From positions 558,001 through 622,000 of the forward strand of contig NZ_CP085081.1 in NCBI RefSeq assembly GCF_023243115.1: DNA of 64,000 nt, read 5' to 3'. The DNA is from Sediminicoccus sp. KRV36. Lineage in GTDB: Bacteria > Pseudomonadota > Alphaproteobacteria > Acetobacterales > Acetobacteraceae. Positions 19,160 to 27,765 of the stretch are shown here, piece by piece. The notes under the pieces are model-generated. The model saw only the letters and a list, made by a program, of their open reading frames with translations. It was not told the origin of the DNA and ran no database searches. Numbering within the stretch: position 1 is the stretch's first letter; each line of letters opens with the position of its first letter. The position numbers and the translations under genes were made by a program.

Positions 19160-20167
19160 ATGGAATATCGTATCTTGGGGCGCAGCGGCGTCCGGGTCAG
19201 CCGGCTTTGCCTCGGCGCCATGATGTTCGGCGGGCCAACCGATGCGGCCACCAGCGCCCGCATGATCGCCACGGCCCGGGAGGCCGGGTTCAACTTCCTC
19301 GACACGGCCGATGTCTATTCGCGCGGCGCCTCGGAGGAGGTGGTGAGCGCCGCTCTCGCGGGCACGCGCCATGACTGGGTGCTGGCCACCAAGCTCGGCA
19401 ATGCGATGGGGGCCGGAGCGAATGAGAAGGGCCTCTCGCGCGCCTGGATGACCCGCGCCGTGGAGGGCAGCCTCAAGCGCCTCGGCACGGACCATATCGA
19501 CCTGCTGTATCTGCACCGCGAGGATCATGACACCCCGCTGGAGGTCACCGTCGCGGCCCTGGGCGACCTGATCCGCGCGGGCAAGATCCGCGCCTTCGGC
19601 CTCTCGAATTTTCGCGCCTGGCGCATCGCGGCCCTCTGCGAGGCCTGTGACCGGCTGGGCGTGGACCGGCCCGTGGCCAATCAGCCCCTCTACCACGCGC
19701 TGAACCGCATGGTGGAGGTGGAGGTGCTGCCCGTCTCGGCGCATTACGGCCTTGGCGTCTTCCCCTACAGCCCGCTGGCGCGCGGCGTGCTCACGGCGAA
19801 ATACAACCCCGAGGCGGCGCCCGAACCCGAAAGCCGCGCCGGCCGCGGTGACAAGCGCATGCTGGAAGCGGAATGGCACCCGGCTTCGATCGCGCTTGCC
19901 CAGCGCCTCGCGCAGCATGCGGCGGCGCGGGGGGTGAGTTCGGCGCATCTCGCCATTCAATGGGTGCTGCACAATCCGATGATCACGGGGGCCATCGTCG
20001 GCCCGCGCACCGAAGCGCAACTGGCGGATTACATCGCCGCCCTGGACTGCCCCTACACCGCCGCGGATGAGGCGGTGATCAGCGCGCTGGTCTCACCCGG
20101 CCATGCGGCCACGCCGGGTTATAACGACCCGGCCTATCGGATCGAGGGGCGGCCGGGCGCGGCTTAG
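19160..20167 (+). CDS. Aldo/keto reductase
   Basis: 335 residues, cytoplasmic NADPH-dependent oxidoreductase. Opens MEYRILGRSGVRVSRLCLGAM. The catalytic tetrad is visible: Asp and Tyr in DTADVYSRG, Lys in VLATKLGN and His in LLYLHREDH. The central GKIRAFGLSNFRAWRI and the C-terminal cofactor region GAIVGPRTEAQLAD are typical. The ATG at 19160 follows GAAGGA; a longer in-frame start has no support. It resembles the group that includes YajO/potassium-channel beta-like reductases; the substrate is unknown. Confidence 0.92.
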   Translation: MEYRILGRSGVRVSRLCLGAMMFGGPTDAATSARMIATAREAGFNFLDTADVYSRGASEEVVSAALAGTRHDWVLATKLGNAMGAGANEKGLSRAWMTRAVEGSLKRLGTDHIDLLYLHREDHDTPLEVTVAALGDLIRAGKIRAFGLSNFRAWRIAALCEACDRLGVDRPVANQPLYHALNRMVEVEVLPVSAHYGLGVFPYSPLARGVLTAKYNPEAAPEPESRAGRGDKRMLEAEWHPASIALAQRLAQHAAARGVSSAHLAIQWVLHNPMITGAIVGPRTEAQLADYIAALDCPYTAADEAVISALVSPGHAATPGYNDPAYRIEGRPGAA

Positions 20168-20189
20168 GTCTGGGATAGGGGAGTGGAAG

Positions 20190-20227
20190 TGGCCTCCGGC
20201 GGCTGGGGCCATGGGCCCCAGACCCCA
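20190..20227 (-). repeat. Dispersed palindromic repeat, copy C
   Basis: Minus-strand copy: GGGGTC, hairpin TGGGGCC-CAT-GGCCCCA, then GCCGCCGGAGGCC. It lies 23 bases after the aldo/keto reductase stop, between convergent genes. With copy D it forms an oppositely oriented doublet separated by about 51 bp, the same arrangement as A/B. Confidence 0.8.
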
Positions 20228-20278
20228 TTCGTGTTGTGCCGCGCTGACGATCTCTCTCCCGCTGAGGCGGCAAGGAAC

Positions 20279-20315
20279 GGCGGCTGGGGCCCATGGCCCC
20301 AGCCGCCGGAGGCCC
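20279..20315 (+). repeat. Dispersed palindromic repeat, copy D (symmetrical variant)
   Basis: Plus-strand copy in which the usual GGGGTC left end is replaced, so the hairpin is longer: GGCGGCTGGGGCC (20279-20291), CAT, GGCCCCAGCCGCC (20295-20307), then GGAGGCCCC. The 13-bp stem is perfect. It ends 16 bases before the ahpD stop. Confidence 0.8.
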
Positions 20316-20330
20316 CTTGCGATGCCGCGA

Positions 20331-20861
20331 TCAGGCGGCCAGCGCTTCCTCGCCCTCGATCGTCACCGCCGCCGCATGCACGGCGGAGGCGATGCGGACG
20401 GCGGCCTGCACCTGCTCGCTGGTCAGCCCGGCATGCTTCACCACCTTCTCGTGGCTTTCCATGCACATCCCGCAGCCATTGATGGCCGAGACCGCGAGGG
20501 ACCAAAGCTCGAAATCCGCCTTCTCCACGCCGGGCCGGGCCATGATGTTCATGCGCAGCTTGGCCGGCATCGAGGGGTAATCGCCGCCGACCAGATGGGT
20601 GAAGCGGTAGTAGATATTGTTCATCCCCATGATCGAGGCGGCGCCCTTGGCGGCCACCAGCGCCTCGGCACTCAACTGCGGGCCGAATTCGGCCAGGATG
20701 GCGCGGGTGGTGGTCGCGTTGCGGCTGGCCAGCGCCGAGACGATGAAGGTGCCGGCGCGCTGCTGCACGGTCAGCGCCGGCTCGGCTGCCAGGGAGCCGA
20801 GATTCAGCTTCTGGTCCTTGGCGTATTCAGGAAGGGCATTGCGCAGCGATTCCAGCGACAT
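20331..20861 (-). CDS. ahpD: Alkyl hydroperoxide reductase AhpD (carboxymuconolactone decarboxylase fold)
   Basis: 176 residues. AhpD reduces oxidised AhpC using a CxxC dithiol; here it is in [16 protein letters not shown] (near residues 131-146, Cys-Gly-Met-Cys followed by the proton-relay His). Length and the N-terminal [22 protein letters not shown] match the AhpD family as known from Mycobacterium. It follows ahpC on the same strand with 145 bases between, containing two stem-loops. The pair forms a self-contained peroxidase system without AhpF. Confidence 0.93.
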   Translation of the reverse strand: MSLESLRNALPEYAKDQKLNLGSLAAEPALTVQQRAGTFIVSALASRNATTTRAILAEFGPQLSAEALVAAKGAASIMGMNNIYYRFTHLVGGDYPSMPAKLRMNIMARPGVEKADFELWSLAVSAINGCGMCMESHEKVVKHAGLTSEQVQAAVRIASAVHAAAVTIEGEEALAA

Positions 20862-20931
20862 GGCGCGGGCTCCAAAAGAAACAAATGTTGGGGAGAAAAC
20901 CGCCCCGTCGCGCAGCGACCGGGGGGTATGA

Positions 20932-20950
20932 GGGGGGCTGAATGCCCCCC
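20932..20950. promoter_or_regulatory. GC hairpin between ahpC and ahpD
   Basis: GGGGGGC-TGAAT-GCCCCCC, a perfect 7-bp stem. It lies downstream of the larger ahpC stem-loop and upstream of ahpD in the transcript direction. It could reinforce termination or shield the ahpD leader. On the minus strand it is not followed by a T-run. Confidence 0.4.
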
Positions 20951-20952
20951 TT

Positions 20953-20998
20953 TCGCTTGCGGCGGTAGCGTTGGTGTGGCGGCTACCGCCGCAAGCGA
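20953..20998 (-). promoter_or_regulatory. 17-bp inverted repeat after ahpC (attenuator or mRNA stabiliser)
   Basis: TCGCTTGCGGCGGTAGC (20953-20969) and its perfect reverse complement (20982-20998) surround a 12-nt loop, starting 8 bases after the ahpC stop. No T-run follows in the ahpC direction (it is followed by AAAGG), so a partial attenuator or 3'-end stabiliser that lowers ahpD relative to ahpC is more likely than a classical terminator. Confidence 0.6.
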
Positions 20999-21006
20999 CA
21001 GATGAT

Positions 21007-21582
21007 TCAGGCCGCCTTGTCGAAGAGTTCCTGCGGCTTCAGCGCCTCTTCACCCTTGGTCCAGTTGCAGGGGCACAGCTCATCCGTCTGCAGCGCGTCG
21101 AGGATGCGCAGCGTCTCCTGGGGGTTGCGGCCGACATTCAGGCCGTTCACCGAGACATGCATGATCGTGCCCTCGGGGTCCACGACGAAGGTGACGCGCA
21201 GCGGAACGCCGGCGGTCTTGTCGAGGACGCCCAGCGCCGTGCTCAGCTCGCGCTTCACATCGGCCAGCATCGGGAAGGGCAGGTCCTTGATGTCGTTGTT
21301 ATAGACGCGCCAGTTGAGGTGCACGAACTCGCTATCGGTCGAGACGCCGTAGATCACGGTGTCACGGTCGGCGAATTCACCGGACAGCTTGCCGAAGGCG
21401 GCGATTTCGGTCGGGCAGATGAAGGTGAAATCCTTCGGCCAGAAGAACACGACCTTCCACTTCCCGGCATCGCTCTGGTCCGTCACCTGGATGAAGGACT
21501 TGCCCGGGCCCTTCAGCCCCTCGGGGCCGCCCTGCACGGCGGTGAGGTCGAAGCTCGGGAATTTGTCGCCGACGGTCAGCAT
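21007..21582 (-). CDS. ahpC: Alkyl hydroperoxide reductase AhpC (2-Cys peroxiredoxin)
   Basis: 191 residues; reduces H2O2 and organic peroxides in the cytoplasm. The peroxidatic Cys is in [14 protein letters not shown] (about residue 60) and the resolving Cys in [16 protein letters not shown] near the C-terminus. The start at 21582 ([16 protein letters not shown]) has AGGAG 8 bases upstream; the longer ORF has no ribosome site. The close actinobacterial-type pairing with AhpD suggests electrons come from the lipoyl/dihydrolipoamide route. No OxyR gene is adjacent. Confidence 0.95.
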   Translation of the reverse strand: MLTVGDKFPSFDLTAVQGGPEGLKGPGKSFIQVTDQSDAGKWKVVFFWPKDFTFICPTEIAAFGKLSGEFADRDTVIYGVSTDSEFVHLNWRVYNNDIKDLPFPMLADVKRELSTALGVLDKTAGVPLRVTFVVDPEGTIMHVSVNGLNVGRNPQETLRILDALQTDELCPCNWTKGEEALKPQELFDKAA

Positions 21583-21701
21583 GAAATCATCTCCTGGGGG
21601 ATCAAAAAGGCGGCAGGTCATTCCAGCCACGGAGAGACATATTGCGGCGCACCATGGATTTTCCAGGGCGTATTCCATGATATTTTGCGATGCAGCATCG
21701 C

Positions 21702-24700
21702 TTATGCCCGCGGCTTGGGCACCCATTGCCCGGAGCCGATCAGCATGGCCAGCCGTGCGGCGATGCCGGGCATGGCGGCCGCATCCAGGCCGAACAACCG
21801 GACCAGGCCGGCCGCCAGCTCCGCCTCATCGGCCCCGGCATCCAGTTCCAGGAGCAGGCTTGCGCCCACGGCGACCTCCTCGGGGTGGATCATCGCGGGG
21901 CGGCGCAGGTGGGGGGCTGCGGCGCTGCGGTCGCGCGGGGTGACGGGGCCGCGCGCTTCCGGAAACCAGAAGCCGGATGATTCGACGATTCCGTGCAGCA
22001 GCCGCGCCTCATTCAGCGCGGCGGCGAAGGCCGTGGCGTCCGGCGCGCCCTGGCCCAGCAGCAGGCGCAGGCGTTCCAGCACGGCATCGCCATGCACCGG
22101 CGCCTCGGTGGCCACGATGCTGGCGATCAGCGCGGCCAGTTCGGCGCGTTTGGTGGGAGCCTCGTCCATGGTTGCCTCGACATAGGCAGGCGCCAGCCGG
22201 GCCGCCGGCAGTGGCGCGGCCATGGCCGGCGCGGCCAGGCCCAGGGGCGCGCGCAGCTTCGCCGCCGCTGCCTCGGGCTGGTTCAGCCAATCCAGCGACC
22301 AGCTGCGCGCCAAGGCCCAGCCCATGCCCTCCAGCGCCATTTGCCGCCCGCGATCGCGGTCCCGCGCGCAGCGCAGGCCGGACCAGTCGGCGCCATCCAC
22401 CTCCACGCCCAGGTCAAAGCCAGCCTCCCCCCGCGCCGCGACATCGAGGAACAGGCCGGACAGCCCGATGCGTGGCACCGCCTCCCGCCCCGATTGGGTG
22501 ATCAGGCCACCGATCAGCCTGGCAATGGCCGAGCCCTGGCCAGCTTCCGTCCGCGCCGTGGCGCCATCGGCGGCGAAGCCCAGGAAGGCCTTGAGCGACT
22601 TCTCACCACCGATACCATCACTGCGAGAGAGATCGATGTCCTCCGCAGTGATGTCGCTGAAAACAACACACCGCTTCTTGGCACGGGTGATCAAGACGTT
22701 GAGGCGGCGCTCACCTCCTTCCGCCGAAACCGGACCGAAATTCATTCGGAGGGCTTGGCCTTTCGTTCGAGCATATCCGATGGAGATCATGATCGCGTCA
22801 CGCTCGTCGCCTTGGACATTCTCAAGGTTCTTGATAAAGAACGGTTCCGCCGGATTCGCGCTGAAGAAGAGCTCCGCATCTGGCGCTTCTTTGCGAGCGG
22901 CTTCGACGGCGTCGATGATCAAGTCTCGCTGACGCTCAGAGAAAGCAGCAACGCCCAGACTATCGCCCGGGGTTCTCCTGGCATGGTCGATAACGGCCGC
23001 CGCGACTGCCTCTGCCTGCCTACGCCGTCCAGCATTGTCATCATCAACGTCCAGCTTAATCAGCGAGAGCCCGAGGGTCGGGCTGCGCGGCCGGGGCGAG
23101 GGCAGCACCAGCAGGCGGTTGCCATAGAATTCCGCATTGCTGGTGGCGATCAGGCTTTCGTGCCGGCTGCGGTAGTGCCAGCGCAGCAGGGCGGTCGGGA
23201 TGCCGCGCGCATTGGCGAGGCCGAGGATGCTCTCCACGTCGCGTGCATCAAGGGTGTCATCCCCATCCACCGCGTCCTCGCTGTCTTCCGTCATGCGCTG
23301 GAAGAAGCGGGTGGGCGGCATCTGCTTGTCATCGCCGACGACGACGATCTGGTTGGCCCGGGCGATGGCGCCCAGCGCATCCACCGGCTCGATCTGGCTC
23401 GCCTCATCCATCACCAGCAGGTCAAAGACCGGGAAGCCCGGCTGTGTCGCATGGTGCGGATTGGCCAGGAACTGCGCCAGGCTCAGCGGGCTGAGCATCA
23501 GGATCGGTTTGGCCTTGCGGATCAGCGGCGCTGCGCGGGAGAGCAGCATGCGCAAGGACGCATGCCCGCGCTTGCGCTCGAATTCGCCGCGCAGGAAAGC
23601 GAGGCTGGCGGCCTCCTCGCCCTTGCGCAGGGCGTCCACCCGGGTGGCATGGATCGCCGCCGCCTCGGCGCGGGCCAGGCGGACCCGGGCGGCGTCGGCC
23701 GCGCGGAAATCCAGCACCCAGCGATCCGCCGCCGCGCCGTCAAAGGCCGCGAGTTCGGGGTGTTCGCGCATCGCCACCCGCAGCAGCGCCTCAAGGCTGG
23801 CGAAGTCCAGCGCCGCCTCGGCCGTATCGGGCGGCAGGGCGCCGCTGCTCAGCGCCTCCGCCAGGGGGGCGAGGCCTGGCTGCGCGGCCGCGGCGCGGGC
23901 CCATGCCTGCCAGGGAGCGAGCGCCTCTGGCTCGGCCGCCATGGCGGCCAGGCGCTCGGCGGTGGCGGCAAAGCTGGCATCGGGTGTCAGGCCGGTGGCG
24001 TCACGGATTGCGCCCCAGGCGGCCAGCGCCTGGCGCTGTGCCGGGCTGGCAGCCAGGGTGGTGAAAGCATCGGCATTCGCCGCGATCCAGGCCAGCTGCG
24101 TGCTCAGCTCCGCCGCATCCGGGCCGGGGCCAAGCCGCGCGCGCGCCGCCTGGGCCGCCAGAAGCGCGTCAAGCGCCGCCGCATCCTCCGGATCGCGCAG
24201 CGCGGCGGCCAGGGTCGCCTTCGCCGCGCGCCGTGCGCCGTCGAGGAAGCCCAGCATGCCGCCGGGCCTGGCCAGCGTGTCCCGCGCGGCGGCGAGGCCG
24301 GGCTGCTCCAGCGCCCCGGGCAGGAAGCGCGGATCGGGCGTGGCCAGCAGGCGCAGATCCGCAAGCCGCGCCTCGGCGGCGGGAACATCCTCGGGCCGCA
24401 GCGGCGCCGTGGCGCGCAGCGCTTCGGCGGCCAGCGCGGCTTCCACCTCGGCCACGCCACCTGGTGCCGCGGCCAGGATGCGGATCGCGCCGGGCAACTC
24501 GCCCAGCAGCCGTGCCGCCGCGATGGCATCCATCGCCGCCGCAACCCCGCGCCAGGGGCTTCTGGCGCCGGCGATGCTGGCGGCCATGTCCCGCGCCGCC
24601 TCGCGCAGGGCTCGCAGCCGCGCCGCATCCCAGCCGGTGGGGTCGAGCCGGAATGGCGGGGGCTTGGCGCCCGAGGCCCGCAGGGCTGCCAGCCGGCCCA

Positions 24701-25982
24701 CCACCTCCTGCACCGCGATACCCGTCTCGCCCACCAAGGCGCGCATGGCGGCGGCGTGGCGGTTGAGCCGGCCGCGCAGATCGCCCAGGCGTTGCACCGC
24801 CGCCTCGCGCTGTGGAGGCGCGGGGGGCGGCAGGGCTAGGGTGGCGCGGAGTTCGTCCAGCACGGCGCGTCTGGATTGCTTTTCGCTGTGCAATTCCAGC
24901 ACGGCCGCACCCAGGCCGAATTGTTCCAGGCGGCGCTTCACCACCTCCAGCGCCGCCGCTTTCTCGGCCACGAAGATCACGCTGCGCCCATCCAGCACGG
25001 CCTGGGCCAGGATGTTCACGATGGTCTGGCTCTTGCCGGTGCCGGGCGGGCCCTGGATCACCATGGAACGGCCGCGCCGCACGGCTTCCGCCGCCAGCGC
25101 CTGGCTGCCATCCACCTCCACCACGTGATCGAGTTTTTCCACCGGAATCGCCGCATCCACGTCGGCGTCATCGGCGAAAAGCGGAGCTTCGGGCGGTGGT
25201 GCGGCGGGGTCGAGCAGGCGCAGCAGCATGGGATGCGCCAGCAGCCCCGGATGTGCCACGGGGTCGAGGTCGCGCCACATCAGGAATTTGGCGAAGGCGA
25301 AGATGCCGAGCGCCAGCGCATCGGCCTCCACGCGCCAGCCCTCGCGCCCGGCGGTCGCCGCCTGCATGCGCGCGGCCCAATCCGCCGGGGTCTCGCCCGT
25401 AAAATCCGGCAGGGTGATGCGGAAATCCGTCCCTAGCTTTTCCCGCAGCGAGAGGTTTTCCACCACATCCTCGGGGCTTGCGCGGAGGCGGAAGCGGTTG
25501 CTGACCCCCTCGCGCTCCAGCGTGGCCGGGATCAGCGCGAGGGGGGCCGCGCGCTCCGTCCCTGGCGTGCCCGGATCGCGCCAGACCAACGCGCCGATGG
25601 CGAGGAACAGGCTCGGCACGCCGCTTTCCTCGCGTGCGCTGCGCGCATCGCCCATCACATCGCGCAGGCGGCGCGTCAGTTCCTCGGCCGGGAGGGCGAC
25701 GCGCAGCTGGGTGTCGCGCTGCCATTCCTCGCGCGTGGCGCTGGCGCTCGCGGTGGCCACGCCCTCGGCCCGCTTGCGGGACCTGGCTTCGGTGGCAATG
25801 CCCGCTTCGAAGCCGAACGCCTTGCCGGCGGCCAGCTGCGCCACGACGAAGCCGGCATCCTCATCCTCGATGCGGATCACCCCGCGTGAGCGCCCTTGCG
25901 CCGGCAGGCTGAGCAGCCGGTTGCGGGTGGAGAGGTCAATCAGCGCCCGCCGCGCCTGTTCCAACTGCGCCGCGAGACTCAT
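21702..25982 (-). CDS. DUF4011 superfamily I helicase with C-terminal Vsr/MTES_1575-type nuclease domain
   Basis: 1426 residues. Order: N-terminal DUF4011 region (SLAAQLEQARRALIDLSTRN); Walker A IQGPPGTGKSQT (about 309-320); a long Ala-rich middle (about 400-830); Walker B/motif II MDEASQIEPVDALG (about 856-869) and motif III VVGDDKQMPPT; motif IV region LRWHYRSRHESLI; motifs V/VI VQGDERDAIMIS and LNVLITRAKKR (about 1095); then a restriction-endonuclease-like domain, FDLGVEVDGADWSG...ARDRDRGRQ...GWALARSWSLDWL; and a DUF3320-like tail. This is the architecture reported for the Hhe antiphage gene. Its ATG overlaps the antiporter stop (ATGA). Defence is inference; a housekeeping repair role is possible. 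A lower-GC patch lies at about 22600-23065. Confidence 0.85.
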   Translation of the reverse strand: MSLAAQLEQARRALIDLSTRNRLLSLPAQGRSRGVIRIEDEDAGFVVAQLAAGKAFGFEAGIATEARSRKRAEGVATASASATREEWQRDTQLRVALPAEELTRRLRDVMGDARSAREESGVPSLFLAIGALVWRDPGTPGTERAAPLALIPATLEREGVSNRFRLRASPEDVVENLSLREKLGTDFRITLPDFTGETPADWAARMQAATAGREGWRVEADALALGIFAFAKFLMWRDLDPVAHPGLLAHPMLLRLLDPAAPPPEAPLFADDADVDAAIPVEKLDHVVEVDGSQALAAEAVRRGRSMVIQGPPGTGKSQTIVNILAQAVLDGRSVIFVAEKAAALEVVKRRLEQFGLGAAVLELHSEKQSRRAVLDELRATLALPPPAPPQREAAVQRLGDLRGRLNRHAAAMRALVGETGIAVQEVVGRLAALRASGAKPPPFRLDPTGWDAARLRALREAARDMAASIAGARSPWRGVAAAMDAIAAARLLGELPGAIRILAAAPGGVAEVEAALAAEALRATAPLRPEDVPAAEARLADLRLLATPDPRFLPGALEQPGLAAARDTLARPGGMLGFLDGARRAAKATLAAALRDPEDAAALDALLAAQAARARLGPGPDAAELSTQLAWIAANADAFTTLAASPAQRQALAAWGAIRDATGLTPDASFAATAERLAAMAAEPEALAPWQAWARAAAAQPGLAPLAEALSSGALPPDTAEAALDFASLEALLRVAMREHPELAAFDGAAADRWVLDFRAADAARVRLARAEAAAIHATRVDALRKGEEAASLAFLRGEFERKRGHASLRMLLSRAAPLIRKAKPILMLSPLSLAQFLANPHHATQPGFPVFDLLVMDEASQIEPVDALGAIARANQIVVVGDDKQMPPTRFFQRMTEDSEDAVDGDDTLDARDVESILGLANARGIPTALLRWHYRSRHESLIATSNAEFYGNRLLVLPSPRPRSPTLGLSLIKLDVDDDNAGRRRQAEAVAAAVIDHARRTPGDSLGVAAFSERQRDLIIDAVEAARKEAPDAELFFSANPAEPFFIKNLENVQGDERDAIMISIGYARTKGQALRMNFGPVSAEGGERRLNVLITRAKKRCVVFSDITAEDIDLSRSDGIGGEKSLKAFLGFAADGATARTEAGQGSAIARLIGGLITQSGREAVPRIGLSGLFLDVAARGEAGFDLGVEVDGADWSGLRCARDRDRGRQMALEGMGWALARSWSLDWLNQPEAAAAKLRAPLGLAAPAMAAPLPAARLAPAYVEATMDEAPTKRAELAALIASIVATEAPVHGDAVLERLRLLLGQGAPDATAFAAALNEARLLHGIVESSGFWFPEARGPVTPRDRSAAAPHLRRPAMIHPEEVAVGASLLLELDAGADEAELAAGLVRLFGLDAAAMPGIAARLAMLIGSGQWVPKPRA

Positions 25983-27547
25983 CCGAGCGCGTTCCGCAGC
26001 CGATTTTCCTCAAAATCCAGCTCCTGACCCAGCTTGGTCAGCAATTCCTCGGTCAATTCGCCCTGGGCTTGCAGGACGAGAATGGCGGCGCGCGCCGCGT
26101 CAATCGCCTCCAGCCGCACGGCCCGCCGCGCGGCGCGCTCGGCCGCCGCCGCGCCGCCACCCTGCGTCACCCGCTCCAGATGCGCCGCACGGTCGGCATG
26201 CTCGGCCAGGAGGTCACTCGCGATCGGACCATAGAGCACATCGCTGGCGCGCTTGCGGATGGCCTCCAGCATGGCCTGGGCCGCGATGTGCCGGGCGCGT
26301 GCCTCCTCCGGGTCAATGCCGTTCGGGTGGGGCGGCTGCACCAGGCCCAGCCGCTTGATCATCCATTCCAGGGTGGTGCCCTGCAGCACCAGCGTCGCGA
26401 GGATGGCGCAGAAGGCGAGGAAGATGATCAGGTCGCGCTCGGGGAATCCCAGCGGCAGGGCGAGTGCGGCGGCGAGCGAAACCACCCCGCGCATGCCTGC
26501 CCAGGACAGGATCACCATATGCGCGACCGGTGGCGGGGAAGCCCGCCCCGCCAGGCTGCGGATCAGCCGGGGCAGCCAGAGCGCCGGAAACACCCACATG
26601 AAGCGCGAGACGATGAGTGCCAGCGAAACCGCCACCGCAAGGCCGGCCAGCTGCCAGACGCTGCGGTTTCCCAGGCGTTCCAGGATGTCGTTCAGTTCCA
26701 GCCCGATCAGGATGAAGATCAGCGAGGTCAGAACGAATTCGATGAATTGCCAGACCGCCCGGGATTCCAGCCGCGTCCGGGCGGAAAAGACGCGGTGCTG
26801 GGCCCGCCCCAGCATGATCCCGGCCGTCACCACCGCCATCACGCCCGAGAGATGCGCCATCTCCGCCGCCAGGAAGGCCGCATAGCCGGCCAGGAAGGAG
26901 AGGGCCGTTTCCAGCAGCGTGTCGCGCAGCCGCACAAAGGCCCAGAGTGTCGCCCGGCCCACCGCCCAGCCCACCGCGATGCCGCCCAGCCCCAGCAGGA
27001 AGAAGCTGCCGACGGCTTCCAGCGGCACGAAGCTCCCTGCCGCCATGGCCGCGATGGCAACGCGGTAGATGACCAGCGCCGAAGCGTCATTCACCAGGCT
27101 CTCGCCCTCCAGCACGGTGACGATGCGGCGCGGCAGGTTGAGGCGTTGCAGCACGGCGGCGGCGGCCACGGCATCGGGCGGGGCGAGGATGGCGCCGAGC
27201 GCGATGGCCGCGGCCCAGGGCATCTCCGGGATCAGCAGCCGTGCGACCAGCCCGATCAGGAAGGCGGTGAAGATGACGCAGCCCACCGCCAGCAGCAGGA
27301 TGGCGCGGATATTGCGCAGGAAGGCGGGCCAATCCGTGCGATAGGCGCTGGCCTGCAGCAGCGGCGGGAGGAAAAACGCGAGCGCCAGCGCCGGGTCCAG
27401 CGCGATCTGCGGCAGGCCCGGGATGAAGGCGATGACCGAGCCCGCCAGGATCAGCACCACCGCATAGGGAAGCCCGGCAAAGCGCGCCAGCACCGCCAGA
27501 GCCACGCAGGCGGCCATGAGGGCCAGGACGGCCTCGACGGTTTCCAT
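25979..27547 (-). CDS. Na+/H+ antiporter, CPA1 (NhaP-like) family
   Basis: 522 residues with about twelve membrane segments followed by a cytoplasmic tail of roughly 130 residues. The core CPA1 signatures are present: LAPPDAVAAAAVL (the P-D-A-V unwound-helix region; many antiporters have TDPVA here) and GESLVNDASALVIYR (the ND motif that carries the ion-binding Asp). The region GVVSLAAALALPLG in helix 10-11 is also typical. It exchanges Na+ (or K+) for H+ across the inner membrane. The start ATG overlaps the stop of a 52-residue membrane peptide gene and its stop overlaps the helicase start, so three genes are translationally coupled. Confidence 0.9.
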   Translation of the reverse strand: METVEAVLALMAACVALAVLARFAGLPYAVVLILAGSVIAFIPGLPQIALDPALALAFFLPPLLQASAYRTDWPAFLRNIRAILLLAVGCVIFTAFLIGLVARLLIPEMPWAAAIALGAILAPPDAVAAAAVLQRLNLPRRIVTVLEGESLVNDASALVIYRVAIAAMAAGSFVPLEAVGSFFLLGLGGIAVGWAVGRATLWAFVRLRDTLLETALSFLAGYAAFLAAEMAHLSGVMAVVTAGIMLGRAQHRVFSARTRLESRAVWQFIEFVLTSLIFILIGLELNDILERLGNRSVWQLAGLAVAVSLALIVSRFMWVFPALWLPRLIRSLAGRASPPPVAHMVILSWAGMRGVVSLAAALALPLGFPERDLIIFLAFCAILATLVLQGTTLEWMIKRLGLVQPPHPNGIDPEEARARHIAAQAMLEAIRKRASDVLYGPIASDLLAEHADRAAHLERVTQGGGAAAAERAARRAVRLEAIDAARAAILVLQAQGELTEELLTKLGQELDFEENRLRNALG

Positions 27548-27705
27548 CAGCGGCGGCGGATCAATGCGGCAGCCACAACGCAGACGGCGATGATCGCCAC
27601 CGTCATCATCCCCTGGACGACGGTGTAGTTGGGCGCATCCGGCGCCACGAACCAGGCGGCGACAGCGCCCCCGGCCAGCATCGCAATTCGCAAAATCCAG
27701 GCCAT
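27547..27705 (-). CDS. Small (52-aa) two-helix membrane protein upstream of the antiporter
   Basis: From the ATG at 27703-27705, preceded by GGAGGTGATG. Two hydrophobic segments are evident: WILRIAMLAGGAVAAWFV (about 3-20) and MMTVAIIAVCVVAAALI (about 33-49), with a positively charged end RRR, joined by a short polar stretch APDAPNYTVVQG. The stop overlaps the antiporter ATG (TGATG). Coupling suggests a small partner of the antiporter, but no homology is known to me. The strong ribosome site and coupling support its reality. Confidence 0.65.
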   Translation of the reverse strand: MAWILRIAMLAGGAVAAWFVAPDAPNYTVVQGMMTVAIIAVCVVAAALIRRR

Positions 27706-27765
27706 GGCATCACCTCCGCTGGACAGAATGCCATGCGCCCCGGCCGCTCGCCATGGCCCCCGCCC

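Noticed and set aside
21687..21701. GCGATG-CAG-CATCGC dyad after the helicase gene as a terminator
   Set aside because: Stem of six with a 3-base loop and no T-run in the gene's direction; it could be an operator near ahpC, but nothing supports that.
21993..24839. 948-codon plus-strand ORF opposite the DUF4011 helicase gene
   Set aside because: No domain or ribosome site; composition is typical of a GC-rich antisense frame, and the opposite strand has helicase motifs.
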